A stretch of DNA of 64,000 bases, from positions 1 through 64,000 of the forward strand of contig NZ_QUHR01000002.1 of assembly GCF_003479605.1 (NCBI RefSeq), read 5' to 3'. The stretch's first letter is position 1. The number at the start of each line of letters is the position of its first letter. Made by a program: the position numbers and the translations under genes. Positions 16,975-26,581 of the stretch are shown in pieces. Below the pieces are notes generated by a model. The model made no database searches, was not told the origin of the DNA, and saw only the letters and a program-made list of their open reading frames with translations. Source of the stretch: Roseburia sp. AF12-17LB. Its GTDB lineage: Bacteria; Bacillota; Clostridia; Lachnospirales; Lachnospiraceae.

Positions 16975-17008
16975 AAACATATCAAAATAGGATTTGGTAT
17001 GTTTTTTT
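16975..17008 (+). terminator. terminator of the RNase III two-gene unit
   Basis: AAACATATCAAA at 16975-16986 pairs with TTTGGTATGTTT at 16993-17004 (one G-U), followed by a T-run to 17008. It lies 11 bases after the small gene's stop codon. Confidence 0.85.
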
Positions 17009-17052
17009 ATAACTAAAAAATGTAAAAATACTAAAATTTACGAAAATTTCTC

Positions 17053-17081
17053 TTCTAAATCATCAAACATTATGTTACAAT
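17053..17081 (+). promoter_or_regulatory. promoter of pulA
   Basis: TTCTAA at 17053-17058 and TACAAT at 17076-17081 are 17 bases apart. The -10 box is preceded by TGT at 17073-17075, an extended -10 element. Confidence 0.55.
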
Positions 17082-17088
17082 TTACTAT

Positions 17089-17100
17089 GTTTCCGGTAAC
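17089..17100 (+). promoter_or_regulatory. candidate LacI-type operator at pulA
   Basis: GTTTCCGGTAAC is a near-palindrome symmetrical at 10 of 12 positions, placed at the expected transcription start. Its reverse complement GTTACCGGAAAC matches GTTACCGAGAAC (3097-3108) at the maltodextrin promoter in 10 of 12 bases. Confidence 0.45.
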
Positions 17101-17149
17101 AAACAAGGAAAAAATAAGCAAATCTAACAAATGTATGATGGAGGGTGAC

Positions 17150-19867
17150 ATGAAGAGAAGAGGAAAAGCATTGGGGATGGCATTGCTGCTTATCATGATG
17201 ACTGTTTTTTCAGTAGTCTCAGATGCGGCAATGGTAAAGGCTGACGAACTTTTGATTAAGCTGCATTACCACAGAGCAGACGACAATTACGATGGATGGG
17301 ATGTCTGGATGTGGGGAGAAGGTGCGGATGGTGCAGCTTATGAACTGGCAGAGGAAGATGGTGACCATGTGGCAACCATGGAAGTAACACCGGGTACAAC
17401 CTCTGTTGGATTTATTGTGCGTACAGCAGACTGGACCAAGGATGTTGATGAAGACCAGTTTATTGATATTTCCGAGATGGTATCCGGCACTGTGGATATT
17501 TATGTGGAGTCCGGTGTGAAAGGATATACCAAAGAATATGGTGATGATGCTGTAACCGGAACTAAATTATCCGGAGCCAAATATGATGGGGAAAGCGCAG
17601 TAACCGTTCAGATGACCGGAGCAATTGAAGGGGATCTGATGCAGGCATTTTCCATTAAGAGTGCCGATGGTGTGGCGGTTACTATCAAAGAAGTAACACA
17701 AGATGATGATTTCGTATATCAGGTAGTTGTGGAAGAACCATTAGATGCTTATAAGAGCTATCAGATTACATACGAAGGAACTGAATATAAAGTAGTGATG
17801 CCGAGCGTATATTCCACCAAAGAATTTGAAGAAGAATATACTTATGACGGAGATGACCTTGGTGCAACCTGGACAAAAGACAGCACAGCGTTCCGTCTCT
17901 GGGCACCAACCGCACAGGCTGTTTCTGTAAATCTCTATGAATCAGGAACAGAAGGAACCGATGATTTAATCGAATCCATTCCAATGACTGCAGATATAAA
18001 CGGAACCTGGGTGGCATCAAAGGATGGAGATTTAAATGGTACATATTATACTTATACCGTTACCATTAATGGTGAGGAAAAAGAAGCCAATGACCCATAT
18101 GCAAGAACCACAGGTGTCAACGGAAAACGTGCCATGATAATTGATTTGGAATCCACCAATCCGGAAGGGTGGGACAGTGACGGTAACCCACATGCCGGAG
18201 AGGGTATTAATGATGCTGTTATTTATGAAATGCATATCCGTGACGTCTCTTCAGATTCCAGTTCCGGAATTGAAAACGTTGGAAAATATTTAGGACTGAC
18301 AGAGACCGGAACCACAACTGAAAATGGTGTTCCGACCGGACTTGACCATATCAAGGATTTGGGAATCACACATTTACATTTACTTCCGTTTTATGATTAT
18401 GGTTCCGTAGATGAAACAAAGCTGGATACACCGCAGTTTAACTGGGGATATGATCCGGTCAACTACAACGTACCGGAAGGCTCTTATTCCACGGATCCAT
18501 ATCATGGAGAAGTCCGGGTGAAAGAAGCTAAAGAAATGGTAAAAACATTACATGATAACGATATCAGTGTCGTTATGGACGTGGTTTACAATCATGTATA
18601 CAATGCAGGGGAATTCTGTTTTAACGTAATTGTGCCGGAGTATTTCTCAAGAGTAAATGATAATGGGACTTATTCTAATGGTTCCGGCTGTGGAAATGAC
18701 ACAGCATCCGAGCGTTCCATGGTGAAGAAATATATTGTGGACTCTGTGAAATACTGGGCAGATGAATATCATATTGATGGCTTCCGTTTTGACCTGGTAG
18801 GACTTTTGGATACGGAAACCATGAACGAGGTAATCGAGGAAGTGCACAAAGACCACCCGGATGTTATCTTCTACGGAGAAGGATGGTCGATGCAGACAAG
18901 CCTTACCAAAGAAGGATATTCCATGACAACACAGACCAATTCCACAGAAGTACCGGAAATGGCTTTTTTCAGTGATACTTTAAGAGATTTGTTAAAAGGA
19001 AATACATTTTCAACTACAGAAAAGGGTTTTGTATCCGGAGCAAATGGCAAAGAGAAGACCTTACAGAAATGCTTTATGGGATTATCACCGGAATGGTGTA
19101 CTACACCTTCCCAGTCCGTTAACTACGCATCCTGTCACGATAATCTTTCCCTGATGGATCGTATTATCCGTTCTACTCCGGAAGCTTCCGTGGAGGAGCG
19201 AATCCGCATGAACAATCTTGCAGCAGCCATTTATATGACGGCAGAGGGTGTTCCGTTTATGCAGGCAGGAGAAGAATTCTTAAGAAGCAAAGTGAAAGCA
19301 GATGGTGGTCTTGATGAAAACAGCTATGCCTCACCAGATTCAGTAAACAGCTTAAAATGGAGCAATCTGGAAGATGAACAGTATCAGAATGTTTACCAGT
19401 ATTATAAAGGACTGATTGCATTCCGTAAGGCACATCCGGTGCTTCGCCTTGACAATGCAGAGGATGTAAAAGCACATGTGACTCCGGTAGAAGATTTAGA
19501 TGATAATGTAGTAGCGTTTGCAATTACCGGTGATGTTGACGGAGAGACAGCAGATGGAATGTATGTGATCTTCAATGCCAATAATGAGAAAAAAGAAGTA
19601 ACTCTTCCGGAAGGAAACTGGAATGTATGCATTAATGATACCTTAGCAGGAACAGATACGATTGAAACAATTTCTGGAACAGCAGAAGTAGCTCCGGTTT
19701 CTGCATTGATTTTAGTAAAAGGTGATGGAAACGGCAGCACAGCAGTAGTATCTGCAGGAACATTACCAGCATGGATGGCATATGTATTTACAATTCTGGT
19801 TGCCGTAGTGATTGGAGCATGTTCTGTCTGGTCACAGAAAAAGGCAGGAAAAGCCGGCAGAAAGTAG
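17150..19867 (+). CDS. pulA: cell-surface type I pullulanase
   Basis: This 905-residue enzyme cuts alpha-1,6 branches of pullulan, amylopectin or glycogen-type glucans outside the cell. The ATG at 17150 follows GGAGG and gives a signal peptide (MKRRGKALGMALLLIMMTVF onward). Next comes a CBM41-type starch-binding domain (about 35-115) with KLHYHRADDNYDGWDVWMWG, a CBM48 region (about 225-320), and a GH13 catalytic domain. The catalytic domain shows the pullulanase motif FNWGYDPVNYN, DVVYNHV, GFRFDLVGLLD with the nucleophile Asp, and YGEGW with the acid/base Glu. A C-terminal membrane helix followed by KKAGKAGRK anchors it to the cell surface. An in-frame start 52 codons upstream lacks a signal. 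It should supply maltodextrins to the importer at 3.2-9 kb. Confidence 0.95.
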   Translation: MKRRGKALGMALLLIMMTVFSVVSDAAMVKADELLIKLHYHRADDNYDGWDVWMWGEGADGAAYELAEEDGDHVATMEVTPGTTSVGFIVRTADWTKDVDEDQFIDISEMVSGTVDIYVESGVKGYTKEYGDDAVTGTKLSGAKYDGESAVTVQMTGAIEGDLMQAFSIKSADGVAVTIKEVTQDDDFVYQVVVEEPLDAYKSYQITYEGTEYKVVMPSVYSTKEFEEEYTYDGDDLGATWTKDSTAFRLWAPTAQAVSVNLYESGTEGTDDLIESIPMTADINGTWVASKDGDLNGTYYTYTVTINGEEKEANDPYARTTGVNGKRAMIIDLESTNPEGWDSDGNPHAGEGINDAVIYEMHIRDVSSDSSSGIENVGKYLGLTETGTTTENGVPTGLDHIKDLGITHLHLLPFYDYGSVDETKLDTPQFNWGYDPVNYNVPEGSYSTDPYHGEVRVKEAKEMVKTLHDNDISVVMDVVYNHVYNAGEFCFNVIVPEYFSRVNDNGTYSNGSGCGNDTASERSMVKKYIVDSVKYWADEYHIDGFRFDLVGLLDTETMNEVIEEVHKDHPDVIFYGEGWSMQTSLTKEGYSMTTQTNSTEVPEMAFFSDTLRDLLKGNTFSTTEKGFVSGANGKEKTLQKCFMGLSPEWCTTPSQSVNYASCHDNLSLMDRIIRSTPEASVEERIRMNNLAAAIYMTAEGVPFMQAGEEFLRSKVKADGGLDENSYASPDSVNSLKWSNLEDEQYQNVYQYYKGLIAFRKAHPVLRLDNAEDVKAHVTPVEDLDDNVVAFAITGDVDGETADGMYVIFNANNEKKEVTLPEGNWNVCINDTLAGTDTIETISGTAEVAPVSALILVKGDGNGSTAVVSAGTLPAWMAYVFTILVAVVIGACSVWSQKKAGKAGRK

Positions 19868-19886
19868 ATAATTTGGAAATAAAATC

Positions 19887-19914
19887 TTGCAATTTAAGAA
19901 AATAGTGCTATAAT
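19887..19914 (+). promoter_or_regulatory. promoter of the rimP-nusA-infB cluster
   Basis: TTGCAA at 19887-19892 and TATAAT at 19909-19914 are 16 bases apart, with TGC directly before the -10 box (extended -10). Confidence 0.8.
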
Positions 19915-19939
19915 AATACAGTACATGATGATTTAGGCT

Positions 19940-19968
19940 TTGAGAGTGGGCGTTGCGTCCACTCTCAA
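19940..19968 (+). promoter_or_regulatory. leader hairpin upstream of rimP
   Basis: TTGAGAGTGG at 19940-19949 pairs perfectly with CCACTCTCAA at 19959-19968 around a 9-base loop. It lies in the untranslated leader between the promoter and rimP. GAGTGG-type hairpins are common before rimP in Firmicutes. No T-run follows, so it is a structured leader and not a terminator. Confidence 0.65.
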
Positions 19969-20011
19969 TTCATGTTTAGAACAAAATTTAAGCAGATGGA
20001 AAGGTGGTTAC

Positions 20012-20479
20012 ATGTCCAGAAAAGAAATTTATGAACAGAAGACAGAAAGCTTCATTCAGCCAATCGTTGATAAGTATCATTTTGAACTGGTAGATGTGGA
20101 ATATGTCAAGGAAGGTTCCGACTGGTACTTACGGGCTTACATTGATAAGGAAGGCGGAATTACCGTCAATGACTGTGAAATGGTAGCACGGGAAATGAAT
20201 GAGATTCTGGATCGGGAAGATTATGTGGAAGACTCTTATATTTTTGAAGTGAGTTCGCCGGGACTTGGCAGACCGTTGAAGAAAGAAAAGGACTATGTCC
20301 GTTCTATGGGAAAAGAAGTGGAGATACGTCTGTATCGTGCCATAGATCATGAAAAGGAATTTTGTGGAGTCTTAAGTGCATATGATGAGAATACCGTAAC
20401 AATTGAAGACGAATCTTATGGACAGAAGGTATTTGATAAGAAGGATATTGCATTAATCCGTCTTGCCATCGATTTTTAA
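20012..20479 (+). CDS. rimP: ribosome maturation factor RimP
   Basis: RimP helps late assembly of the 30S ribosomal subunit. The 155-residue protein starts at 20012, where AAGGTGG lies 8 bases upstream; the longer frame from 19940 runs through the leader hairpin and is unlikely. The family segments FELVDVEYVKEGSDWYLRAY and FEVSSPGLGRPLKKEKDY are intact, covering the N-terminal alpha/beta domain, and a C-terminal SH3-like domain follows. It opens the conserved cluster with nusA and infB downstream. Confidence 0.95.
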   Translation: MSRKEIYEQKTESFIQPIVDKYHFELVDVEYVKEGSDWYLRAYIDKEGGITVNDCEMVAREMNEILDREDYVEDSYIFEVSSPGLGRPLKKEKDYVRSMGKEVEIRLYRAIDHEKEFCGVLSAYDENTVTIEDESYGQKVFDKKDIALIRLAIDF

Positions 20480-20530
20480 TCATTAACATAGCATACAACT
20501 TAGAAAATAAGTATATAGGAGGATAAAGAA

Positions 20531-21691
20531 ATGAATAACGAGTTGTTGGAAGCATTGACAATACTGGAGCAGGAAAAAAATATCAGCAAAGAGACTTTAC
20601 TTGAGGCAATTGAGAATTCTCTGCTGACTGCATGCAAAAACCATTTTGGAAAGGCAGATAATATTAAAGTAAATATTGACCCGGAAACATGCGAGTTCCA
20701 TGTGCTTGCTGAGAAGACCGTAGTGGAAAAAGTAGAAGATGATGTAACAGAAATCAGCCTTGCAAATGCACGCATGATTGATTCTGAGTACAATCTTGGT
20801 GATGTGGTAAATGTAGAAGTTAAATCCAAAGAATTTGGACGTATTGCAACACAGAATGCAAAGAACGTAATTTTACAGAAGATTCGTGAGGAAGAAAGAA
20901 AAGCAATTTACAGCGAATATTATAGCATGGAAAAAGACGTTGTAACCGGAATTGTACAGAGATATGTTGGAAAAAATATTTCCATTAATCTTGGTAAAGC
21001 AGATGCCATTCTTACTGAAAATGAGCAGGTAAAGGGTGAAGTATTCAAACCGACCGAACGTATCAAGGTATATATTCTGGAAGTAAAATCTACACCAAAG
21101 GGACCAAAGATTATGGTTTCAAGAACACATCCGGAATTAGTAAAACGTCTGTTTGAAGCAGAAGTTACTGAAGTAAAGGATGGTATTGTAGAGATTAAGA
21201 GTATTGCCCGTGAAGCAGGAAGCAGAACAAAGATTGCTGTTTACTCCAATGACCCTGATGTAGATCCGGTAGGAGCATGTGTAGGTATGAACGGAGCCAG
21301 GGTAAATGCTATCGTAAGTGAATTACGCGGTGAGAAAATTGATATCATTAACTGGAATGAGAATCCTGCTATGTTAATCGAGAACGCATTAAGCCCAGCA
21401 AAAGTTATTTCCGTAATCGCAGATGGCGAAGAGAAGAGCGCAAAGGTTGTTGTTCCGGATTATCAGTTATCCCTTGCTATCGGTAAAGAAGGACAGAATG
21501 CAAGACTTGCTGCAAGACTGACCGGATTCAAGATTGATATCAAGAGTGAGACACAGGCAAGAGAGTCCGGTGAATTCATGGATTATGAAAATGATTACGA
21601 GGACTATGATGAGGAGTATGAAGAGGGTTATGAGGAAGGTTATGAAGAAGAAAACGCAGGAGATGGTGAGTTCATAGATGGCAACGAATAA
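20531..21691 (+). CDS. nusA: transcription termination/antitermination factor NusA
   Basis: NusA binds RNA polymerase and controls pausing, termination and antitermination. The 386-residue protein has the N-terminal polymerase-binding domain (about 1-125), an S1 domain (about 130-200) and two KH domains (about 200-345), with [18 protein letters not shown] and the second KH segment [17 protein letters not shown] visible. As in other Firmicutes it lacks the C-terminal acidic repeat domains of enterobacteria, but it ends in a short, disordered Asp/Glu/Tyr-rich tail with repeated EEGYEE. Its 3' end overlaps the next start by 14 bases. Confidence 0.96.
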   Translation: MNNELLEALTILEQEKNISKETLLEAIENSLLTACKNHFGKADNIKVNIDPETCEFHVLAEKTVVEKVEDDVTEISLANARMIDSEYNLGDVVNVEVKSKEFGRIATQNAKNVILQKIREEERKAIYSEYYSMEKDVVTGIVQRYVGKNISINLGKADAILTENEQVKGEVFKPTERIKVYILEVKSTPKGPKIMVSRTHPELVKRLFEAEVTEVKDGIVEIKSIAREAGSRTKIAVYSNDPDVDPVGACVGMNGARVNAIVSELRGEKIDIINWNENPAMLIENALSPAKVISVIADGEEKSAKVVVPDYQLSLAIGKEGQNARLAARLTGFKIDIKSETQARESGEFMDYENDYEDYDEEYEEGYEEGYEEENAGDGEFIDGNE

Positions 21692-21956
21692 GAAGATTCC
21701 TATGCGGAAATGTGTAGGATGCCAGGAAATGAAAAGCAAGAAAGAACTGATTCGGATTATTCATACGCCGGAAGATGAACTTGTAGTGGACTCCACTGGA
21801 AGGAAGAATGGAAGAGGCGCATATATCTGTCCGAATATGGATTGCTTTTTGGCAGCAAAAAAGACAAAGGGCTTGGAAAGATCTTTGAAAATGGCGATTC
21901 CGGAAGAAATATATGAGGAATTGCAAAAGGAGATGCAGAATATTGAAACAAGATAA
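21678..21956 (+). CDS. rnpM: YlxR-family RNA-binding protein (RNase P modulator)
   Basis: The 92-residue protein is of the YlxR/RnpM family, small RNA-binding proteins encoded between nusA and infB and reported to modulate RNase P in Bacillus. The conserved segments RKCVGCQEMKSKKELIRI and GRKNGRGAYICPN are present. Its start lies inside the end of nusA, and its own end overlaps the following gene, so translation of the three is coupled. The family call is firm; the RNase P role is taken from the Bacillus protein. Confidence 0.9.
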   Translation: MATNKKIPMRKCVGCQEMKSKKELIRIIHTPEDELVVDSTGRKNGRGAYICPNMDCFLAAKKTKGLERSLKMAIPEEIYEELQKEMQNIETR

Positions 21957-22260
21957 GGTGTTATCCATGCTTGGACTTTCTGCCAAGGCAGGAAATGTTG
22001 CAAGCGGAGAATTTTCAACAGAGAAAGCGGTAAAAGAAGGAAAGGCTCATCTGGTCATTGTCGCAGGAGATGCTTCAGATAATACGAAGAAACATTTCCG
22101 TGATATGTGCAGCTTTTATGAAGTGCCATTTTATGCTTATGCTGATAAGGAGAGTCTCGGACATCATATTGGAAAAGAATTTCGGGCATCATTGGCAGTT
22201 ACCAACGAAGGTCTTGCCAAAGCCGTCATAAAGCAATTGAAACTGTTAACAACTGAATAA
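21943..22260 (+). CDS. ylxQ: YlxQ-like L7Ae-family RNA-binding protein
   Basis: This protein of about 105 residues has the L7Ae/L30e/Gadd45 fold, with MLGLSAKAGNVASGE at the N-terminus and a central HLVIVAGDASDNTKKHF strand-helix. Members bind kink-turn RNA. I chose the TTG at 21943 because AAAAGGAG ends 11 bases upstream and the conserved region begins a few residues later. An in-frame ATG at 21913 would add ten residues without a good ribosome site. It overlaps the preceding gene by 14 bases and precedes infB by 15. Confidence 0.8.
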   Translation: MKQDKVLSMLGLSAKAGNVASGEFSTEKAVKEGKAHLVIVAGDASDNTKKHFRDMCSFYEVPFYAYADKESLGHHIGKEFRASLAVTNEGLAKAVIKQLKLLTTE

Positions 22261-22275
22261 CGGAGGTAGTTATAT

Positions 22276-25197
22276 ATGTCAAAACTCAGAGTATATGAAC
22301 TCGCAAAAGAATTAAATATAAAGCCGCAGGATGTTTTGGATTCCTTAAAAGGAACCCAGTATGAAGTAAAGACATCCAGTAATAGTATAGATGAAGATGC
22401 ACAGAAACTGGTACGTTCTAAAGTAAAAGGAGCAGCAAAACCGGCAGCAAAGCCAGCAGCAGAGACAAAGCCGGCAGGCGAAGCAAAAGCTGCAGGCGAG
22501 GCAAAATCAACAGAGGCACCGGCTCGACCGAAGAAAAAAGCAAGTATTTCTGCTGTATTTAACCCACAGAACAGCAAGACCAATCCGGGAAGCAGACGTC
22601 AGGCTTATCACACCAATGCCAAGACCGGAGAAGCAAGAAGGCCGGCACCGGCTGCAAGACCAGCTCAGCCTGCAAAAACGGCAGCACCAAAGCCTGCAGA
22701 AGTAAAAACTGCAGAAGTTAAGCCGGCAGAGGTAAAAGCAACAGAAGTTAAGGCTGCAGAAGTAAAACCAGCAGAAACGAAAACTGCAGAAGTAAAGACT
22801 ACGGAAACAAAAACTGTTCAGGAGAAACCGGTAGTGAAAACAGAAGAGAAGAAGACGGAGACAAGAAACTTTAACAATAACCGTCAGCAGGGAGACAGAC
22901 CATACAACAATAACCGTCCACAGGGAGACAGACCGTATAATAACAACCGCCCACAGGGAGACAGACCGTATAATAACCGTCAGCAGGGAGACAGACCGTA
23001 CAACAATAACCGCCCGCAGGGGGACAGACCATATAATAACCGTCAGCAGGGAGACAGACCGTATAATAACAACCGCCCGCAGGGAGACAGACCGTACAAT
23101 AACAACCGTCAGCAGGGAGACAGACCGTACAACAATAACCGCCCACAGGGAGACAGACCATACAATAATAACCGTCCACAAGGCGACAGAAATGGAAGAG
23201 GCGGAAGAAATGGTGGAAGATTCGATCAGGAATTAAACCGTTTCAATAAAGAAGCAATCCAGGCAGGACCGGACGATTTAAGAAAAGAAAGCCGTGAGAA
23301 CCGTGACCGTGACAATACCCGTAAGAAACAGGTGCAGGAGCACGATAAGTTAGGAAGCAAGAAACAGGAAAGATATGTAAATCTTGAGAAAAACGGCGGT
23401 AAGAAGAAACGTCCTGCACAGCCGAAACCAAAGGAAGAAGATACCATCCGCAGCGTATCCCTGCCGGAGCGTATGACGATTAAGGAACTGGCAGATAAGA
23501 TGAAGGTTCAGGCTTCTGAAATCATCAAGAAGCTCTTTATGAAGGGACAGATGGTTACCGTAAACCAGGAAATCGACTATGACAGTGCAGAAGAAATTGC
23601 ACTGGAATTTAACTGTATTGCAGAGCCGGAAGAAAAGGTAGACGTAATTGCAGAGCTTTTAAAAGAGGATGAAGAAAGAGAAGAAGATTTAGTTCCAAGA
23701 CCACCTGTTGTCTGTGTAATGGGTCACGTTGACCATGGTAAAACATCCCTTCTGGATGCAATCCGTAATACACATGTAACAGACCGTGAGGCTGGTGGTA
23801 TCACACAGCATATCGGAGCATATGTGGTAAGTATCAACGGACAGAAGATTACCTTCTTAGATACACCGGGACATGAAGCATTTACCGCAATGCGTCTGCG
23901 TGGAGCAAAATCTACCGACATCGCAATTCTTGTAGTTGCAGCAGATGATGGTGTCATGCCACAGACGGTAGAAGCAATTAACCATGCTAAAGCAGCCGGA
24001 ATTGAAATCGTAGTAGCAATCAATAAGATTGATAAGCCAAATGCCAATATCGACCGAGTAAAACAGGAGTTATCCGAATACGAACTGATTCCGGAAGACT
24101 GGGGTGGAAGCACCATCTTTGTACCGGTATCTGCTCATACCCACGAAGGTATTGACCAGTTATTGGAAATGTTATTATTAACAGCAGAAGTCAGCGAATT
24201 AAAGGCAAATCCAAAACGTAAAGCCCGTGGTGTTATCATTGAGGCACAGCTGGATAAAGGAAGAGGAGCTGTAGCAACTGTTTTAGTACAGAAGGGAACC
24301 CTTACAGTTGGTGAGCCGATTGCCTGTGGTAGTGCATATGGTAAAGTGCGTGCCATGATTGACGATAAAGGAAGAAGAGTAAAAGAAGCCGGACCATCCA
24401 TGCCGGTAGAGATTTTAGGACTTTCCAGTGTACCGGATGCAGGAGAAACATTCGTAGCATGTGACAGTGAAAAAGATGCAAGAAACTTTGCAGAGACATA
24501 TATTTCCGAAGGAAAGGCAAAACTGTTAGAGGAGACCCGTTCCAGAATGTCTTTAGATGATCTGTTCTCACAGATTCAGTCCGGAGATGTAAAAGAGCTG
24601 GATATCATCGTTAAAGCAGACGTCCAGGGTTCTGTAGAAGCCGTAAAACAGAGTCTTGTAAAACTTTCCAACGACGAAGTTGTGGTTAAGATTATCCATG
24701 GTGGTGTTGGTGCAATCAACGAATCTGATGTTACTTTAGCATCTGCATCTAACGCAATCATCATTGGATTTAACGTAAGACCGGACCCTACAGCAAAGGT
24801 TACTGCTGAAAATGAAGGTGTAGATATCCGTCTGTATAAAGTTATCTATAACGCAATTGAAGACGTAGAAGCTGCTATGAAGGGAATGTTAGATCCTGTA
24901 TACGAAGAAAAAGTAATCGGCCATGCAGAAGTTCGTCAGATTTTCAAAGCATCCGGTGTTGGTAACATTGCAGGTTCTTATGTATTGGATGGTAACTTTG
25001 AGCGTGGATGTAAAGTCCGTATTACCCGTGAGGGAACACAGATATTTGAAGGAAATCTTGCTTCCCTGAAACGTTTCAAGGACGATGTGAAGGAAGTAAA
25101 AGCCGGATATGAGTGTGGTCTTGTATTCGAAGGATTTAATGATATTGCAGAACTGGATCAGGTAGAGGCATATAAGATGGTAGAGGTTGCCAGATAA
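22276..25197 (+). CDS. infB: translation initiation factor IF-2
   Basis: IF-2 brings initiator tRNA to the 30S subunit and hydrolyses GTP on subunit joining. The 973-residue protein has an N-terminal IF2-N domain (about 1-55) and a long disordered region. That region has AEVK-type repeats (about 138-185) and ten near-identical [11 protein letters not shown] units (residues 203-305). A second IF2-N domain (about 395-450) and the G domain follow, with [20 protein letters not shown] and NKIDKP; domains II, III and IV complete it. The catalytic part looks intact. The repeat array is unusual and is described as its own feature. Confidence 0.97.
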   Translation: MSKLRVYELAKELNIKPQDVLDSLKGTQYEVKTSSNSIDEDAQKLVRSKVKGAAKPAAKPAAETKPAGEAKAAGEAKSTEAPARPKKKASISAVFNPQNSKTNPGSRRQAYHTNAKTGEARRPAPAARPAQPAKTAAPKPAEVKTAEVKPAEVKATEVKAAEVKPAETKTAEVKTTETKTVQEKPVVKTEEKKTETRNFNNNRQQGDRPYNNNRPQGDRPYNNNRPQGDRPYNNRQQGDRPYNNNRPQGDRPYNNRQQGDRPYNNNRPQGDRPYNNNRQQGDRPYNNNRPQGDRPYNNNRPQGDRNGRGGRNGGRFDQELNRFNKEAIQAGPDDLRKESRENRDRDNTRKKQVQEHDKLGSKKQERYVNLEKNGGKKKRPAQPKPKEEDTIRSVSLPERMTIKELADKMKVQASEIIKKLFMKGQMVTVNQEIDYDSAEEIALEFNCIAEPEEKVDVIAELLKEDEEREEDLVPRPPVVCVMGHVDHGKTSLLDAIRNTHVTDREAGGITQHIGAYVVSINGQKITFLDTPGHEAFTAMRLRGAKSTDIAILVVAADDGVMPQTVEAINHAKAAGIEIVVAINKIDKPNANIDRVKQELSEYELIPEDWGGSTIFVPVSAHTHEGIDQLLEMLLLTAEVSELKANPKRKARGVIIEAQLDKGRGAVATVLVQKGTLTVGEPIACGSAYGKVRAMIDDKGRRVKEAGPSMPVEILGLSSVPDAGETFVACDSEKDARNFAETYISEGKAKLLEETRSRMSLDDLFSQIQSGDVKELDIIVKADVQGSVEAVKQSLVKLSNDEVVVKIIHGGVGAINESDVTLASASNAIIIGFNVRPDPTAKVTAENEGVDIRLYKVIYNAIEDVEAAMKGMLDPVYEEKVIGHAEVRQIFKASGVGNIAGSYVLDGNFERGCKVRITREGTQIFEGNLASLKRFKDDVKEVKAGYECGLVFEGFNDIAELDQVEAYKMVEVAR
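22882..23190 (+). repeat. in-frame tandem repeats in infB
   Basis: Ten units of 30 or 33 bases encode [11 protein letters not shown] or [11 protein letters not shown]; the last is cut short and passes into NGRGGRNGG. Every unit length is a multiple of three, so copy-number change would keep the frame. The encoded segment is polar, Arg/Asn/Gln-rich and almost surely disordered. Confidence 0.95.
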
Positions 25198-25220
25198 TCT
25201 GATAGAAGGACAGGAAAATT

Positions 25221-25583
25221 ATGCAAAAAAATAGTATGAAAAATATGCGGATAAATGGAGAAGTTCAAAGAGAACTCTCCAACATTATCCGGAGTGAAGT
25301 AAAAGACCCGCGTATTGCGCCGATGACCAGCGTGGTTGCCGTAGAAGTGGCACCGGATTTAAAAACCTGTAAGGCGTATATCAGTGTATTCGGAGACGAA
25401 GAAGCTCAGAATAATACAATCAAAGGTCTTAATAGTGCAGAAGGGTATATTCGTCATGCCCTCGCAAAAAGTATCAATTTAAGAAATACTCCGGAGATTC
25501 GGTTTATCCTGGATCAGTCCATTGAGTATGGTGTAAACATGTCAAAGAAAATTGATGAGGTGATTGGACAGGAAGAGTCCTAA
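25221..25583 (+). CDS. rbfA: ribosome-binding factor A
   Basis: RbfA is a KH-fold protein that binds 16S rRNA during late 30S maturation. The 120-residue protein shows the family's INGEVQRELSNIIRSEVKDP near residue 11, the DLKTCKAYISVFGD strand and the C-terminal RFILDQSIEYGVNMSKKIDE. An AGAAGGACAGGA site precedes the ATG. It sits 23 bases after infB, the usual place. Confidence 0.95.
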   Translation: MQKNSMKNMRINGEVQRELSNIIRSEVKDPRIAPMTSVVAVEVAPDLKTCKAYISVFGDEEAQNNTIKGLNSAEGYIRHALAKSINLRNTPEIRFILDQSIEYGVNMSKKIDEVIGQEES

Positions 25584-25618
25584 GCCTCATCCGAAGAGAA
25601 AGAGAGCAGGTGTTGCCA

Positions 25619-26569
25619 ATGAAATTAGAGGAACAGCTTTATGATGTGAAGCGTGTAGCAATAGCCGGTCATGTAAAACCTGACGGAGACTGTGTAGGTT
25701 CCACGTTAGCAGTATATAACTATATCAGAAAATATCATCCGGAAATGGAAGTGGAACTCCATCTGGAACCGATTCCAAACATTTTCAAATTCCTTGCAAA
25801 TGCAGATAAAATTGACAGCTCTTATATAGAAAAAGAGCCATACGATTTATTTATTGCATTGGACTGCGGTGATGAGAAACGACTGGGAAATGCAGTGAAA
25901 TATTTTCATGCAGCAAAACGCACCTTCTGTGTTGACCATCATATCAGCAATCAGAGCTTTGCAGATGCAAACTACATTTTCCCGGAGGCAAGTTCAACCT
26001 GTGAGCTTGTATATGAACTCATAGATGAAGAGAAGATTACAAAGGAAATTGCAGAATGTATTTATGTGGGAATTGTGCATGATACCGGTGTGTTCCAGTA
26101 TTCCTGTACTTCCGCAAAGACCATGAACATTGCCGGCAGGCTGATGGAAATGGGAATTGATTTCAGCCGTATCGTGGATAAGACTTATTATGAGAAAACT
26201 TACGAGCAGAACCGGATTTTGGGTCAGGCATTGGTGGACAGCCAGCTCTTTTTAGATGGAAAATGCATTGCATCTATCGTAACCAAAGAAGAAATGGAAA
26301 AATACCAGGTTCTTCCGAAACATTTAGAAGGAATCGTACAGCAGCTTCGTGCTACCAAAGATGTGGAAGCTGCAATCTTTCTTTACGAAAATGAGGATGG
26401 AAGCTTTAAAGCAAGCATGCGTTCCAGTGGTAAGGTAGATGTGGCAGTTATTATGATGTCCTATGGTGGAGGCGGTCATATACGGGCAGCCGGAGCAACC
26501 ATAGAAGGCAATGCCAAAGAGATTCTTGAGGGAATCGTAAAGGACGTTGAAAAACAGCTTTTGAAATAG
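25619..26569 (+). CDS. nrnA: DHH-family phosphoesterase, oligoribonuclease/pAp phosphatase
   Basis: NrnA degrades very short RNAs (2-5 nt) and dephosphorylates 3'-phosphoadenosine-5'-phosphate. The protein has about 316 residues. The DHH domain shows GHVKPDGDCVGSTLAVYNY, LDCGDEKR and VDHHISN; the C-terminal DHHA1 domain ends in GGGGHIRAAGATI. GTG and TTG codons at 25610 and 25613 are also in frame; I prefer the ATG at 25619 because AGCAGGT lies at normal spacing from it. The order rbfA-nrnA-truB-ribF is a common Firmicute arrangement. Confidence 0.92.
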   Translation: MKLEEQLYDVKRVAIAGHVKPDGDCVGSTLAVYNYIRKYHPEMEVELHLEPIPNIFKFLANADKIDSSYIEKEPYDLFIALDCGDEKRLGNAVKYFHAAKRTFCVDHHISNQSFADANYIFPEASSTCELVYELIDEEKITKEIAECIYVGIVHDTGVFQYSCTSAKTMNIAGRLMEMGIDFSRIVDKTYYEKTYEQNRILGQALVDSQLFLDGKCIASIVTKEEMEKYQVLPKHLEGIVQQLRATKDVEAAIFLYENEDGSFKASMRSSGKVDVAVIMMSYGGGGHIRAAGATIEGNAKEILEGIVKDVEKQLLK

Positions 26570-26581
26570 ACAGGATAACGT

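Noticed and set aside
16746..16985. 79-residue - strand ORF opposite the RNase III unit end
   Set aside because: It lies antisense to the small coupled gene, which has a proper ribosome site and terminator; the - strand ORF has neither.
16994..17149. Extended N-terminus of pullulanase
   Set aside because: The extra 52 residues run over the promoter-like sequence and would put the signal peptide inside the protein. AGGAGG-type spacing and the signal favour 17150.
13641..17150. Integrase-mediated island with attachment-site duplication at tRNA-Glu
   Set aside because: I looked for a second copy of the tRNA 3' end (GGTTCGATTCCCCTATGAAC) up to pulA and saw none, and no integrase gene is present.
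19940..20011. Extended N-terminus of RimP
   Set aside because: The 24 extra residues would be encoded by the leader hairpin and do not match the family. The ATG at 20012 has a ribosome site.
22507..23181. Long - strand ORFs opposite infB with regular repeats
   Set aside because: They mirror the tandem repeats of the IF-2 coding strand. IF-2 is a certain gene, and the reverse frames have low-complexity Val/Ser/Cys composition and no ribosome site.
22882..23190. CRISPR-like array
   Set aside because: The units are contiguous, in frame, and have no unique spacers. They encode part of IF-2.
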